The notes under the pieces were generated by a model. That model searched no databases. It worked only from the letters and a program-made list of their open reading frames with translations, and had not been told where the DNA came from. Positions 41,811-50,805 of a stretch of 64,000 nucleotides of DNA are shown here, one piece after another (within the stretch, counting starts at the first letter, position 1; each line of letters begins with the position of its first letter). A program made the position numbers and the translations under genes. Source of the stretch: Theropithecus gelada (Eukaryota > Chordata > Mammalia > Primates > Cercopithecidae); contig NC_037668.1 of NCBI RefSeq assembly GCF_003255815.1, forward strand, positions 69,435,445 to 69,499,444, given 5' to 3'.

Positions 41811-42255
41811 TGTTTTCTGCTTTTTAATAATAATTACATGTTGTTTATGGAATATATATTTTTAAAGTACACAATCACAAAGTGCAGAATGTGCTGTGAA
41901 GATCTCTGGCCTGATTGGGCAAAGCTGGGGGTGGTGCAGTTGGATGACATCCAACCAAGGCTGCCTGCCCCAGACAGGTTTTGGTGGGGTCTGAAGACCG
42001 TTCCCAGGGCTCTGGTATGAGGGCCACTATGTTTGGAGTGAGAACCCTCATAAGAGATCTTGACAATAGTGAGACCCGCTATGAGCCAGAGAGATGACAG
42101 AATGACGAACCGAGTACGCAGGGAATGGGGAGAGAAGGCATCAGCCCTGGTCCAAATCTCCTCTGGGGAGGGTCTGGGGGAGGGCATAGGACAGAAACCT
42201 GCAGGACACATCTATCCACCAGGGGCTATCTTATGCACAGCCTTCCACGCTTCAA
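41811..42255. other. Unassigned sequence, no gene seen
   Basis: Unique-looking; overlapping frames on both strands. No gene. Confidence 0.4.
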
Positions 42256-42482
42256 TAGGCCAGGAGAGTGGTTCCCAAAAGACCTGTCTGAAGACAGGCT
42301 GCATCACAATTCCCAGGAAGCTTTATAAAATATATAGATTTCCGACCTTGGAACCCAAGTCTCTGGGGACCAGAAGCCAAGTTCTAGAGACCAGTGAACC
42401 CAAGTCACTGGGACTGAGTCCCAGGAATGTCATTTTACAAACTCCCTGGGTGATTGTGATACTTCGTGGGGTTTGGGAACCT
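42256..42482 (+). mobile_element. hAT-type DNA transposon remnant (MER5-like)
   Basis: GTGGTTCCCAAAAGACCTGT at one end and GGGTTTGGGAACCTCC at the other form terminal inverted repeats. GCTGCATCACAATTCCCAGG and TGGGTGATTGTGATACTTCG are the inner paired sequences. The middle holds a degenerate duplication (AACCCAAGTCTCTGGGGACC / AACCCAAGTCACTGGGACTG). Confidence 0.65.
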
Positions 42483-42744
42483 CCAGGCTGGGGGCATAAA
42501 GCCAAAACAGCATCATGTTGGACAAACTGGTAGTAGTTATATCATTTGTGATGAGAGGATATGGGAACTAGCAGTGATTGATTTGTAAGATTTTCTCTGA
42601 AGCACTCAGAAAAATTTAAAGACATTGCTAGAATCTTAGATACCTCCCTTTTAGGAGAATGGGGGGTACTGGCCCCACTGCTCCCCCATAGTGTACTGTG
42701 ACTCTCTTTTTTGCAGAAAGAAGTTCTTGGTGAGTCCCAAGGAC
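42483..42744. other. Unassigned sequence
   Basis: Unique-looking; no gene or repeat recognised. Confidence 0.4.
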
Positions 42745-42977
42745 TCCCTCACTCCCATCTTTTTTAAAATTGCCATAAAATACACATAATATTTGCCATT
42801 TTAACCATTTTAAAGTATAAAATTCACTGGCATTAAGTGCTTTCACAGTGTTGCGCAACCATCACCACCATCAAGGTCCAGAAATTTTTGATGACTCAAA
42901 TGGAAATTCCATAATCATTAGCAGTAACTCCCCATTTCTCCCTTTCCACCTCCTGGCAACCACCAGTCAGCTTTCTA
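42745..42977 (-). mobile_element. L1 3' UTR, antisense, part split by MADE1
   Basis: TTAAAATTGCCATAAAATAC, CCATTTTAACCATTTTAAAG and GTTGCGCAACCATCACCACC are the antisense L1M 3' UTR. Confidence 0.85.
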
Positions 42978-43056
42978 TTAGGTTGGTGCAAAAGTAATTG
43001 CAGTTTTGCCATTACTTTTAATGTCAAAAACTGCAATTACTTTTGCACTAACCTAA
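42978..43056. mobile_element. MADE1 mariner-derived MITE, 79-bp palindrome
   Basis: Arms TTAGGTTGGTGCAAAAGTAA and its inverted partner ACTTTTGCACTAACCTAA pair almost perfectly. Both sides carry the mariner TA target (42976-42977 and 43057-43058). 79 bp against a family length of about 80. MADE1 copies are the known source of the primate miR-548 family, so transcription would give a miR-548-like hairpin. It sits inside an antisense L1. Confidence 0.97.
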
Positions 43057-43058
43057 TA

Positions 43059-43440
43059 TCTCAGTAGATTTGCTCATTTTGGGTATTTCATATGAGTGGA
43101 ATCATATGCCTTTTGTATCCAGCTTCTTTCACTTAGCATGTTTTTGAGGTTCATCCATGTTGTAGCAGGTATCAGAATTTCATCCATTTTTATGGCTGAA
43201 TAATATTCCATTGTATGGATATCTTATATTTTGTTTATTCACTCATCTGTTGATGGAAATTTGGGTTATTTCCACCTTTTGGCTATTGTGAATAGTGCTG
43301 ACATGAGCATTCCTGTACAAGTTTTTCTTTGAATACCTATTTTCAAATCTTTGGGGTATAGACCTAGGAGTGGAAATGCTGGGTCATATGGTAATTCTAT
43401 GTTTAACTTATTCAGGAACCTCCAAAAGGTTTTCCACCCA
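43059..43440 (-). mobile_element. L1 ORF2 end and 3' UTR, antisense, continuation
   Basis: GTTTTTGAGGTTCATCCATG, TGAATAATATTCCATTGTAT and GGTCATATGGTAATTCTATG are the antisense L1 ORF2 end. Same element as 42745-42977. Confidence 0.9.
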
Positions 43441-43470
43441 ATTCACTCTTACAAGGCATCTGACACCTTA

Positions 43471-43518
43471 GCCTGTGCCCTGGCACAGGCACCCAAGGCA
43501 CCCCGGTCTGTGCCTTGG
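43471..43518. other. Two adjacent short hairpins
   Basis: 43471-43490: GCCTGTGCC, two-base centre CT, GGCACAGGC (9-bp arms). 43493-43518: CCAAGGCAC, 8-nt loop, GTGCCTTGG (9-bp arms). They are separated by two bases. No repeat family recognised; function unknown. Confidence 0.6.
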
Positions 43519-43544
43519 GAGCCTATAGCAGTATATTAAGGGTT

Positions 43545-43690
43545 AGGAGATCTGAGTGTAGGTCAGACTGTGATTCTACAAGCTGTGACACCATGGGTTG
43601 GACATTTCTTTGTACTTTGGTCATTCTTCGTACTTTGGTTTCCACATAGGACCTCACAGTGTGGTCTAAATATTGAATCAGATAATAAGT
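43545..43690 (+). mobile_element. MIR fragment, sense, diverged
   Basis: GGTCAGACTGTGATTCTACA and GGACATTTCTTTGTACTTTG resemble the sense MIR; TACTTTGGTYATTCTTCGTA-like text is locally duplicated. Confidence 0.5.
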
Positions 43691-43721
43691 GAAACTATGG
43701 ATAAAATGAGAGGTACCATAT

Positions 43722-43834
43722 TAGAGTAGTAGGGGGTAAGGGCTCTACCGGGTCCTATTGTTCAGTGATGGTAAAACCTTGGGCAATTTCTTATAGCCTG
43801 TGCTTCAGTCTCATCTATAAAATGGGGTGAATAA
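43722..43834 (+). mobile_element. MIR SINE, sense, first part
   Basis: ACCTTGGGCAATTTCTTATA, GCTTCAGTCTCATCTATAAA and ATGGGGTGAATAA are sense MIR core. It resumes after the Alu monomer. Confidence 0.85.
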
Positions 43835-43998
43835 GCTGGGCATAGTGGTGCAAGCCTGTGGTCCTAGCTACTAGGGAGGCTGAGGCAGTAGGATTGCTTG
43901 AGCCCAAGAGCTGGAGGCTGCAGTACCCCATGATCACACCTGTGAACAGCCACTGCATAGCTCTAGTCTGGGCAACATAGTGAGGCCCTGTAGTTTTA
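43835..43998 (+). mobile_element. Alu right-arm-like monomer (FRAM-type), sense
   Basis: GCTGGGCATAGTGGTGCAAG, GTCCTAGCTACTAGGGAGGC and GATCACACCTGTGAACAGCC match a single Alu right-arm-like unit. The 16-bp duplication AAAATGGGGTGAATAA flanks it exactly (43819-43834, 43999-44014). Confidence 0.85.
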
Positions 43999-44080
43999 AA
44001 AATGGGGTGAATAACAGCACCTGCCTCATAGGACTCTAGTGTTAAAACAGTCAATTCATGGAAAGCATTCACTGGAAAGC
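43999..44080 (+). mobile_element. MIR SINE, sense, second part
   Basis: ATGGGGTGAATAACAGCACC, TGCCTCATAGGACTCTAGTG and CAATTCATGGAAAGC continue the MIR interrupted at 43834. Confidence 0.85.
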
Positions 44081-44329
44081 CATACCAACTTAGCTACTGC
44101 TAGAAAATGCTTAGCAATACTGGTGGGGGCCAGGGGTGGGGTGGTGCTCACATTTTCAGCTTGCACCTAGGTTCCAGCCCTTCGTTTCTCAACTTCTCTA
44201 CTTCTGTCTCTGTGCTTCTCTGCTGGGTCCATCTCTCTCACATGCACAGGTCAATGCACAGCCTGACCCCTTGGTTAATCCCTCTTCTGTGCTCCATGCC
44301 CTGCAGAGCACACTTTGCTGAGTTTGGCT
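44081..44329. other. Unassigned sequence
   Basis: Unique-looking; no gene recognised. Confidence 0.4.
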
Positions 44330-44425
44330 TGAGTGTAGACTCTGGCTTGTTCATTTTATGGATCTTCTCTAGGGCCTATTATACAGTAGATACTCAATAG
44401 ATCCTTGCTGATTGAATAAATGAAA
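44330..44425 (+). mobile_element. L2 3' terminus, sense
   Basis: GGGCCTATTATACAGTAGAT, ACTCAATAGATCCTTGCTGA and TTGAATAAATGAAA match the L2 3' end. Confidence 0.8.
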
Positions 44426-44963
44426 TAAAACATTTCTCTTCAACTAAGGAATTGGCTTGTGGGGCTGATCACAGTACAGGGACTTGGGGCTTGGGGGCCC
44501 TCTCCACAGCTAAGCCAGAGGCATGCCCAAATGCTCCACAGTGCCTCTCCCCAGTGTCACAGTCTGCCAAACAGCACAGTGAGAGGTCACTTCAGGATCC
44601 AGGAGTGAGCGGAGCAGAGCAGTGACAAGGCCCAGCCACCTGATCTCCCCAACCTTCCTCAGCTCTCTTGGGCTCAGAAGGTGGCAATGGGTAGGCATGG
44701 GCCCTCCTCCCATGACCCTCAAACATGTCCCATCTGTCTCCCCACTTTACCTGTCCTCTCAAATGTAGGCCATTTGAGCCTACACTCAGCTTCCTTCTCT
44801 TTGTTGGAAATAAAAGATGCTCTGAGAACAAGTGTACATTGCCAGACCTGGAGTCACTGAGGCCTGCCAGTCTGGTGAGAGAGACTACAGGGCAGAGAGA
44901 TTACAGGGACATTGGGAAGGAACGTGAAGAGATCCTAACCAAGAGCGGTCCTTGAGCTAGTCG
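44426..44963. other. Unassigned sequence, no gene seen
   Basis: Unique-looking; no gene or repeat recognised. Confidence 0.4.
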
Positions 44964-45674
44964 TATGTGCATGCATGTACATATGTGTATGCACCTGTGT
45001 GAGTGCCTGGGTGTGTATGCATATGTGTGTGTGCACATGTGAGTACATGTGTATGTATGCATGTGCATGTGTATGCCTGTGTGCATACACACCTATGTGA
45101 GTGTGTGAGTGTATGGTTGTGTGTGCGTATGTCTGTGTGTATGTACCTGTGTGAGTGTATGAGTGCATGTGTATGTATGTACCTGTGTGAGTGCATGAGT
45201 GCATGAGTGTATGCATGTGTGAGTGCATAGGTATGCATGCATAGGCATGCACATGTATACGCATGTGTCCATGTGTGTGCATGTGTGTGTATACACCTGG
45301 GTGTGAGTGCATGGGTGCATATATGTATGCATGTGTATGTGCATGCATGCTTGTATATGCATGCACCTGTGTGAGTGTATGAGTTCACAGGTGTGTATGC
45401 ATAAGTATGTGTGCCTGTATATACATGTGTGCATATATGTGTATGTGTGTGTTATGATTATGTAAGTGCATGGATGTGGCTGTGTATGCACATGAATGTG
45501 CATGTACACATGTGTATACATGAGTGAGTAAATAAGTGTGTATGCATATGTGTGTGCATGTATATGCATGTGTTCATGTGTGTTATGCCTATGTGAGTGC
45601 ATGGGTGTATATATGTAAGCACATGCATGTGCATTTGTGCATGTGTGCTTATGCACCCATGTGAGTATATGAGT
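44964..45674. repeat. 700-bp alternating TG/CA/ATGC low-complexity tract
   Basis: Built of TATGTGTGTGCATGTG-type motifs with few breaks in purine/pyrimidine alternation, which gives long Z-DNA potential. Frames on the minus strand stay open for 143-201 codons with His/Thr/Tyr/Cys/Met-rich translations; these are artefacts. It ends about 12 bp before the likely LTR start. Confidence 0.95.
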
Positions 45675-45970
45675 GGATACGATAATGGCAGGAGGCAAAC
45701 AAATCCCTAGGCAGACAGGGGAAGGTCCCTAATGAAAAACTGACTTTCAAATCAAAGACAGTTTAAAGCCTGAAAGCCAAGTTACAAGTCCCAGGTAAAT
45801 CCACGGACTGGATTGAGAACCTCTCTTCCCATTTGACGTGCTTTCCTCTGATTGATCCCCACTCTTCACCTTTTTTACATATACCTATCCTTCCCTAATT
45901 GGTTTTTTACACTGTCATGACCACCTTTGAGTGGTGCCTTTGTTTTAGCCTTTTTTGCATACCCATAAAC

Positions 45971-46010
45971 CAATCAGCATGCAGTGCTCCATTCTGAGCC
46001 CATAAAAGCC
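45971..46010 (+). promoter_or_regulatory. LTR promoter motifs (CCAAT and TATA-like)
   Basis: CCAATCAG is about 30 bp upstream of CATAAAAG, a plausible spacing for an LTR core promoter. Whether it is active cannot be told from sequence. Confidence 0.5.
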
Positions 46011-46104
46011 CCGGACTCAGCCACACTGAGGGAGAGAGACCATCCAACTTCAGATGGGGGACCAACCTCACATCTCCTTTCTGCTGAGAGCTATTTTGTC
46101 ACTA

Positions 46105-46110
46105 AATAAA
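46105..46110 (+). terminator. AATAAA polyadenylation signal of the LTR
   Basis: AATAAA in CACTAAATAAAACTCTTCTC, followed by a pyrimidine-rich region, at the expected R/U5 position about 100 bp after the TATA-like motif. Confidence 0.6.
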
Positions 46111-46219
46111 ACTCTTCTCTGCCCTTCTCACCCTTCAACTGTCAGTGTAATCTCATTCTTCTTGGACATGGGACAAGAACTTGGGACCCACTGAAGGTGG
46201 GTATAAGAAGACTGTAACA

Positions 46220-46924
46220 GTGTAACCCTCTCATTCTCCATCAGTGGAGGGCAGCCATCCCCATGCAGCAGGAAGCAGTGTCACGACCAGGCCAGCCCCG
46301 GACCCACAGGCTGGAGCAGGGCAGTGGACTAAAGGAGCTGTTAGCATGCTCTAACACCTGCCTGGGGCTTCAGGGTTGTGGGCATCCCTGTTTGGGTGCC
46401 CCCACATTCCCCTCATCCGGATGCCAGAGTCCACCACAGCAGTCACTCATGACACGCCTGGTCCAAAAGCAAGCCCCGCACAAAGCCTGCTCCTGTGCTG
46501 GCACTTGGAGCAGCCAGCTGGACCCTGCACTTGCTTGCTCACACACCCACTTCTGCCATGGGTTGAGTGCGCTATCCTTGTGGCCATGGGATGTGTGCTG
46601 GAGTGCAAGCCAGGCACAGCCTGGTGGTTTCAGTGAGCAGGAGCATCACCAGTCATGAAGGTCTCTGGCTGGTAAAGTGGCACTGAAAATATCCCACATT
46701 AGATAGGCATGTATGTGTATGCATGTGCTTGCATGTTAGGGGGCTGAGCTAGGGGAATAGGTGGAATTGGCCACTCCCTCCTTGTGAAAGTAATGTCCAC
46801 TGGCTTACTTTCACATGCGCAGCCAGGTCTGGGTAGCTGGGCCTGCAGGCCTGCCAAGGTGACCAGGGGATGCCTGAGAGTGTGAAGAAGCCAGATGCCA
46901 AGTGAGAGGAGAGTTCACACATCA
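46220..46924. other. Unassigned sequence, no gene seen
   Basis: Unique-looking; a 131-codon plus frame (46263-46658) starts with ATG but has no recognisable domain. Confidence 0.4.
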
Positions 46925-47010
46925 GAGTGTCACGGTCACCTTGGGCAAGTCTCTTCCCTGGGGCTTTAGTTTCCTGCCCATCAAATAACAAGGGAGTCAG
47001 AGATCCTCTT
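46925..47010 (+). mobile_element. MIR fragment, sense
   Basis: GGTCACCTTGGGCAAGTCTC, GGCTTTAGTTTCCTGCCCAT and CAAATAACAAGG follow the sense MIR core. Confidence 0.75.
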
Positions 47011-47619
47011 TTTCACATTGCGTTAACATCTCTGCTAAGAACTGCCCCAGCATGCTCAAGGGGACAAGCTGCTGACAGTCCACCCCCTCTCCCGAGGCTC
47101 TATTTGCTGAGAACATGGCCTGGCAACTGAAGAGAGCCTGGAATCCTGGGGCAAGCGCTATGCCCAGCTGCTGTCCCTCTCCCGCGCGGGGGTCCCCGAA
47201 CCTTTCCCCAACTGCCACACTCCATCTGGCTGCAGCAGCAGCCATCCAGGGAGTGCTCATCCTCTCCCAGCCCTGCCTGGCTCTCATGCTTGCTTCCATT
47301 CGAAGCTGGATGCCCCACCCCCGGGAACAGCCCTGACTTCATGTCCCCTGCAGCCTAAGTGCCGTTCATTCACTAGACTGATAGTCTCCAAAGTACAGTA
47401 CACACCATTATTGAGCACAGGAAGAAAATACCAGGGCTTCTATTTCTACTTATCACATCCTTCTGCAAATTCCTAATTTATATATGTGTGTGTTAGTATG
47501 TACAAAATATATCATATAGTAATGCTGGACTATGTTCTCAAAACTACTTTTACTGGAAGAGTATGCAATTAATAAAGTTTAGAGATTGTGTTAGTAGAGG
47601 TAAAATACATAGAACAACA
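47011..47619. other. Unassigned sequence; GC-rich, then AT-rich
   Basis: 47090-47330 is GC-rich with overlapping open frames on both strands (73-100 codons) and a few CpGs (CTCCCGCGCGGGGGTCCCCG). 47390-47619 is AT-rich. No gene or clear repeat named. Confidence 0.4.
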
Positions 47620-48400
47620 ATAACTACAATCTGGTGTTTGGTGACAAATGTCACAATAGAGGTGAAGGTTAAATGCTGTGGAAGTTCAAGAAAGGATGTA
47701 ATTGCTACTAACTAAAGTGCAGGAGAAGAATCAGGGAAGGCTTCATCAGAGGACTGAGTTTGGGGCTGAATCTTAAAAGACAGGATGTGGCCACGTGGCG
47801 TGAGAAGGAAGGGCTCTTCCAGCAGAGGACATTGCATGAGCAAAGGTACAGGGGCTGGAGAGCAGAGAAGCACAGGACAGATGCGGGGGCCCAGAGCCCT
47901 GGTGTCCCAGTTACATATGGGAAAAGCAGTCGGATATGAGATGGGAAGGGTGGGTTGGGGACAAATGATAGAGAAGGGACTCTGAATACCCGAGGGATGT
48001 GTGGGGAATGTGCATAAAACTGAAAAAATGAGGGGAGCCAATGGAGATTGCTTAGGAGGAAAGAGATGTGGCCCAACTGTGTTTGGAGCCTTTTAATCTA
48101 GGAGGGGAGTGTAAGATTGGAAAATGGAAGGCAACCATCATAGCCCAGGCAGGAGGGTCTGAAATGAATCAGAAAAGAAATGGAAAGAAGGAGGCAGGTG
48201 TAAGAAACACCGTAGGAGCGGATTCAACTGAATGCCTCCACTGATGGGACAAGGTGCGCGTGGGGGGCGTGAGGACAGGAGGAGTGAAAGATGAGTCAAC
48301 CTTCAATGCTCAGTGGCCAGAGGGACAGCTGCAGAGGGAAACCTGCAAGGAAAGTTCACGTTGTGAGGTCTGTCTCCGTTGTCTAGAAGTGACAATTAAA
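47620..48400 (-). mobile_element. Long L2 3' UTR, antisense
   Basis: ATCAGGGAAGGCTTCATCAG, GCAGAGGACATTGCATGAGC and GGGAGCCAATGGAGATTGCT follow antisense L2 3' UTR order. Inner part diverged. Confidence 0.7.
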
Positions 48401-48449
48401 GGATAAGAGAGTCTGGGTTGTTGGTTGATTTTATAAAAAAGATGAATTC

Positions 48450-48730
48450 GGCCGGGCGCGGTGGCTCAAGCCTGTAATCCCAGCACTTTGGGAGGCCGAG
48501 ACGGGCGGATCACGAGGTCAGGAGATCGAGACCATCCTGGTTAATACGGTGAAACCCCGTCTCTACTAAAAAGTACAAAAAACTAGCCGGGCGAGGTGGC
48601 GGGCGCCTGTAGTCCCAGCTACTTGGGAGGCTGAGGCAGGAGAATGGCGTGAACCCGGGAGGCGGAGCTTGCAGTGAGCTGAGATCCGGCCACTGCACTC
48701 CAGCCTGGGCGACAGAGCGAGACTCCGTCT

Positions 48731-48769
<39 letters not shown>
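48450..48769 (+). mobile_element. Young AluY-type insertion (Old World monkey subfamily)
   Basis: Nearly consensus AluY with GGGCGAGGTGGCGGGCGCCT and GATCCGGCCACTGCACTCC, which mark cercopithecid subfamilies. Tail of 38 uninterrupted A. Exact 15-bp duplication AAAAAAGATGAATTC (48435-48449), repeated right after the tail. The youngest-looking element in the window. Confidence 0.95.
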
Positions 48770-48771
<2 letters not shown>

Positions 48772-48824
48772 TGAATTCTCCAAGGGCTAAACCTGTCTGC
48801 ACTTTTGATGGAAACAGGTCTTTA

Positions 48825-48960
48825 TCTTCATTTGACAAATATTTTTGCATCCCTCCTACGGGGAAGGCATCGTGCCAGGCACTGGGAATGTAGAGAGGAA
48901 CCAGAAATGCTGCCCCTGTCCTCAGGGGCCCTCAGTAGAGAAGGGAAACTACCATACAAA
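48825..48960 (-). mobile_element. L2 3' end, antisense
   Basis: ATTTGACAAATATTTTTGCA, GTGCCAGGCACTGGGAATGT and CCCTGTCCTCAGGGGCCCTC match the antisense L2 terminus. Confidence 0.8.
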
Positions 48961-49599
48961 GAGGTTTTTGACAATTTGTCAGCTGAGTGCTCCAACAGGA
49001 GGCCAGAGGAGGGTTCATGGCGGTGACGCTCTCCCTGGCTCAGCAGCCAGAATCATCTCCTGAGAGGAATCCCAACCTTTCTTCACAACTCAGGGCCATC
49101 ATCACAGGTGTGGGTGGCATAGGATAGATGCTAGGTGCCCATGATCTTGCATTTTTAGAGAAAACTATGATGTCAACTGTGTCACCCTTTACCAAGCAAG
49201 CCAATCTCAGAGTGCACAGCACCATGAATTTGGATCTTGCAACCCCCTTTATTCTTGCCTCTTGAACTTCTTTGACCTCCCTTTATTTTTGGATTTAGGG
49301 CGCTCCCAGAAATTTGGTGGGGAGGAGGGTTTTAGATTTCCGAGTGTGCTTTGGCTTGTTTTAATTAATTAACATTTTCCCTCCTGGCTCCATCAGCCTT
49401 GTTCCTTTTCCAGACTTCCTCATCTCCCCAGCTATTTATAAACCCCTGTTCCCTTGGCCTATGACTTTGTTCCTTTCTCGCTGTTGAATGTTCCCGCTGT
49501 AAGGTCTCCCCAGAGAGGGAGGTCCCCATTATCTACCCAGACTCGTCTGATGTTGTTTAACCCCGATGTGTCCTGAAACTTGGCACGGTAGAAACAGCA
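48961..49599. other. Unassigned sequence, no gene seen
   Basis: Unique-looking. 49355-49375 (TGTTTTAATTAATTAACATT) is an AT-rich homeodomain-like patch. No gene. Confidence 0.4.
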
Positions 49600-49700
49600 C
49601 AAGCTCTCAAGTCAGCCAGATGTCAACATCTGGCTCCTCCCCTGTTGGTTGAGTGTCTTTGGGCAGGTCTCCAAGGATCAGCATCCTTAAGAATAGGATG
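49600..49700 (+). mobile_element. MIR fragment, sense, diverged
   Basis: CAAGTCAGCCAGATGTCAAC and GAGTGTCTTTGGGCAGGTCT resemble the sense MIR head and core. Confidence 0.5.
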
Positions 49701-49869
49701 GTTCACCATACTGTTCCCTCTTTGTTTGGAAGTTAACCTTTAGTGTTGATTTATTTTGTATTTGAGTCTCAAATACTGTATTGGTAAATTTAAGGAAAGA
49801 AGAAAACAGAAATTAGACTGTAAGCCTCAGACCTTCTAAGCAAGATCTACCCTATATATAATCACATCA

Positions 49870-49930
49870 CCTTCCCAAACCCCTGGTACAACACTTGGCA
49901 TACAGTAGGTGCTCAATAATGTCACCCCCT
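49870..49930 (+). mobile_element. L2 or MIR 3' terminus, sense
   Basis: ACAACACTTGGCATACAGTA then GGTGCTCAATAATG matches the shared L2/MIR terminal text. Confidence 0.6.
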
Positions 49931-50355
49931 CTGTCTTTCCTATCCCACTGCCTTTCCCCCCACCTGTGTGATGGTTTTCATGGGGTCCATATGTCACAGA
50001 ATGTCCCTGCCCTCAGGCAGTAGGGATTTAAAGTTGTAGCCTCTGTTTGTGGGGAGCACACCTGTCTGGGGTGTGCCTGCTCCTTCTTTCTCTCCAGCCG
50101 TCTCTCTGAGCCTGCCCTGGCCCACACTGGCTGACATACCCCTCCTGCACTGATGACTATTTGCTGCTGCCCTTGCCCCTAGCTGGGCTTGGCTGCTGCT
50201 GCAGAAGGCCATCCTCTGCCTCACCTCCTCTGATGAGTCCTGGGCAGGTTCAGGTGGGCGCTGGGCCTGAGCCATGGTATGTACTCTCTGGCTGCAGCCC
50301 CACCAGAAAAATACTCACTGTCTGAAGACCAGCACCTGGAGGCTCTGGAGTTAGT
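49931..50355. other. Unassigned sequence, no gene seen
   Basis: Unique-looking; a 93-codon minus frame (49994-50275) has no domain. Confidence 0.4.
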
Positions 50356-50578
50356 GCAGTGGCTTTCAACCGGGGGTGTCTTGCTTCCCCTGATTCCCAG
50401 GGGATATCTGGCAATGTCTGGAAACACTTTTGGTTTTCATAACTAGAGGTTACCACTGGCATCTAGTGGGTAAAGGCCAGGGATGTTGTTAACTATCGTA
50501 AAGGCACAGGACAGCCACCCCACATCAAAGAATTATTCAGCCAAAAATGTCAATAGTGCTAAGATTTAAAAGCCTTGG
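50356..50578 (+). mobile_element. MER20 hAT-Charlie DNA transposon, sense, full length
   Basis: CAGTGGCTTTCAACCGGGGG start, TCTGGCAATGTCTGGAAACA, CCACTGGCATCTAGTGGGTA and GTCAATAGTGCTAAGATTTA follow the whole MER20 consensus order (about 220 bp). Non-autonomous, no transposase. MER20 copies are known to have been recruited as enhancers in placental-mammal endometrium; nothing here proves activity. Confidence 0.9.
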
Positions 50579-50589
50579 GCAGTGTCATT

Positions 50590-50805
50590 AAACATAACAA
50601 TATCTGCCATTAATTGACCACTTGCTGTGTGTCAGAGGCTGCACTAAGTACTTTACATGCACTTTCTCGTTTAATCCTTACCACCGTCGTATGAGACAGG
50701 GAGTGCCATTTTTCCATCGTACAAATGAGGAAATAGAGAGACTGAAGGTGAACTCACTTGCACAACGCACAGCTAGTCAATGGTATAGGCAGGGTTTGCT
50801 CTTGT
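50590..50805 (-). mobile_element. MIR SINE, antisense, nearly complete
   Basis: CTTGCTGTGTGTCAGAGGCT, TCGTACAAATGAGGAAATAG and AACGCACAGCTAGTCAATGG follow the antisense MIR order. Confidence 0.85.

Larger units (their letters stand above)
45686..46219 (+). mobile_element. ERV1-like solo LTR, sense
   Basis: About 530 bp. A CCAAT box (AAACCAATCAGCATGCAG), a TATA-like CCCATAAAAGCCCCGGAC, then AATAAA (46105-46110) and ACATGGGACAAGAACTTGGG form the U3-R-U5 layout typical of gammaretrovirus-like LTRs. Ends GACTGTAACA. No internal retroviral genes lie on either side, so it is a solo LTR. Family not assigned; edges are approximate because no clear 4-6 bp duplication was found. Confidence 0.75.

Noticed and set aside
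42978..43056. A transcription terminator or tRNA-like fold
   Set aside because: The palindrome with TA flanks matches MADE1 throughout.
44935..45698. Minus-strand frames of 143-201 codons rich in His, Thr and Tyr
   Set aside because: Translation of the alternating TG/CA tract.
47000..47342. Open frames on both strands in a GC-rich patch
   Set aside because: Mutually overlapping on opposite strands, no domain and no retrogene match that I recognise.
48450..48769. Human origin of the window
   Set aside because: The GATCCGGCCACTGCAC right-arm variant and the GGGCGAGGTGGCGGG text are typical of Old World monkey AluY, not human AluY.
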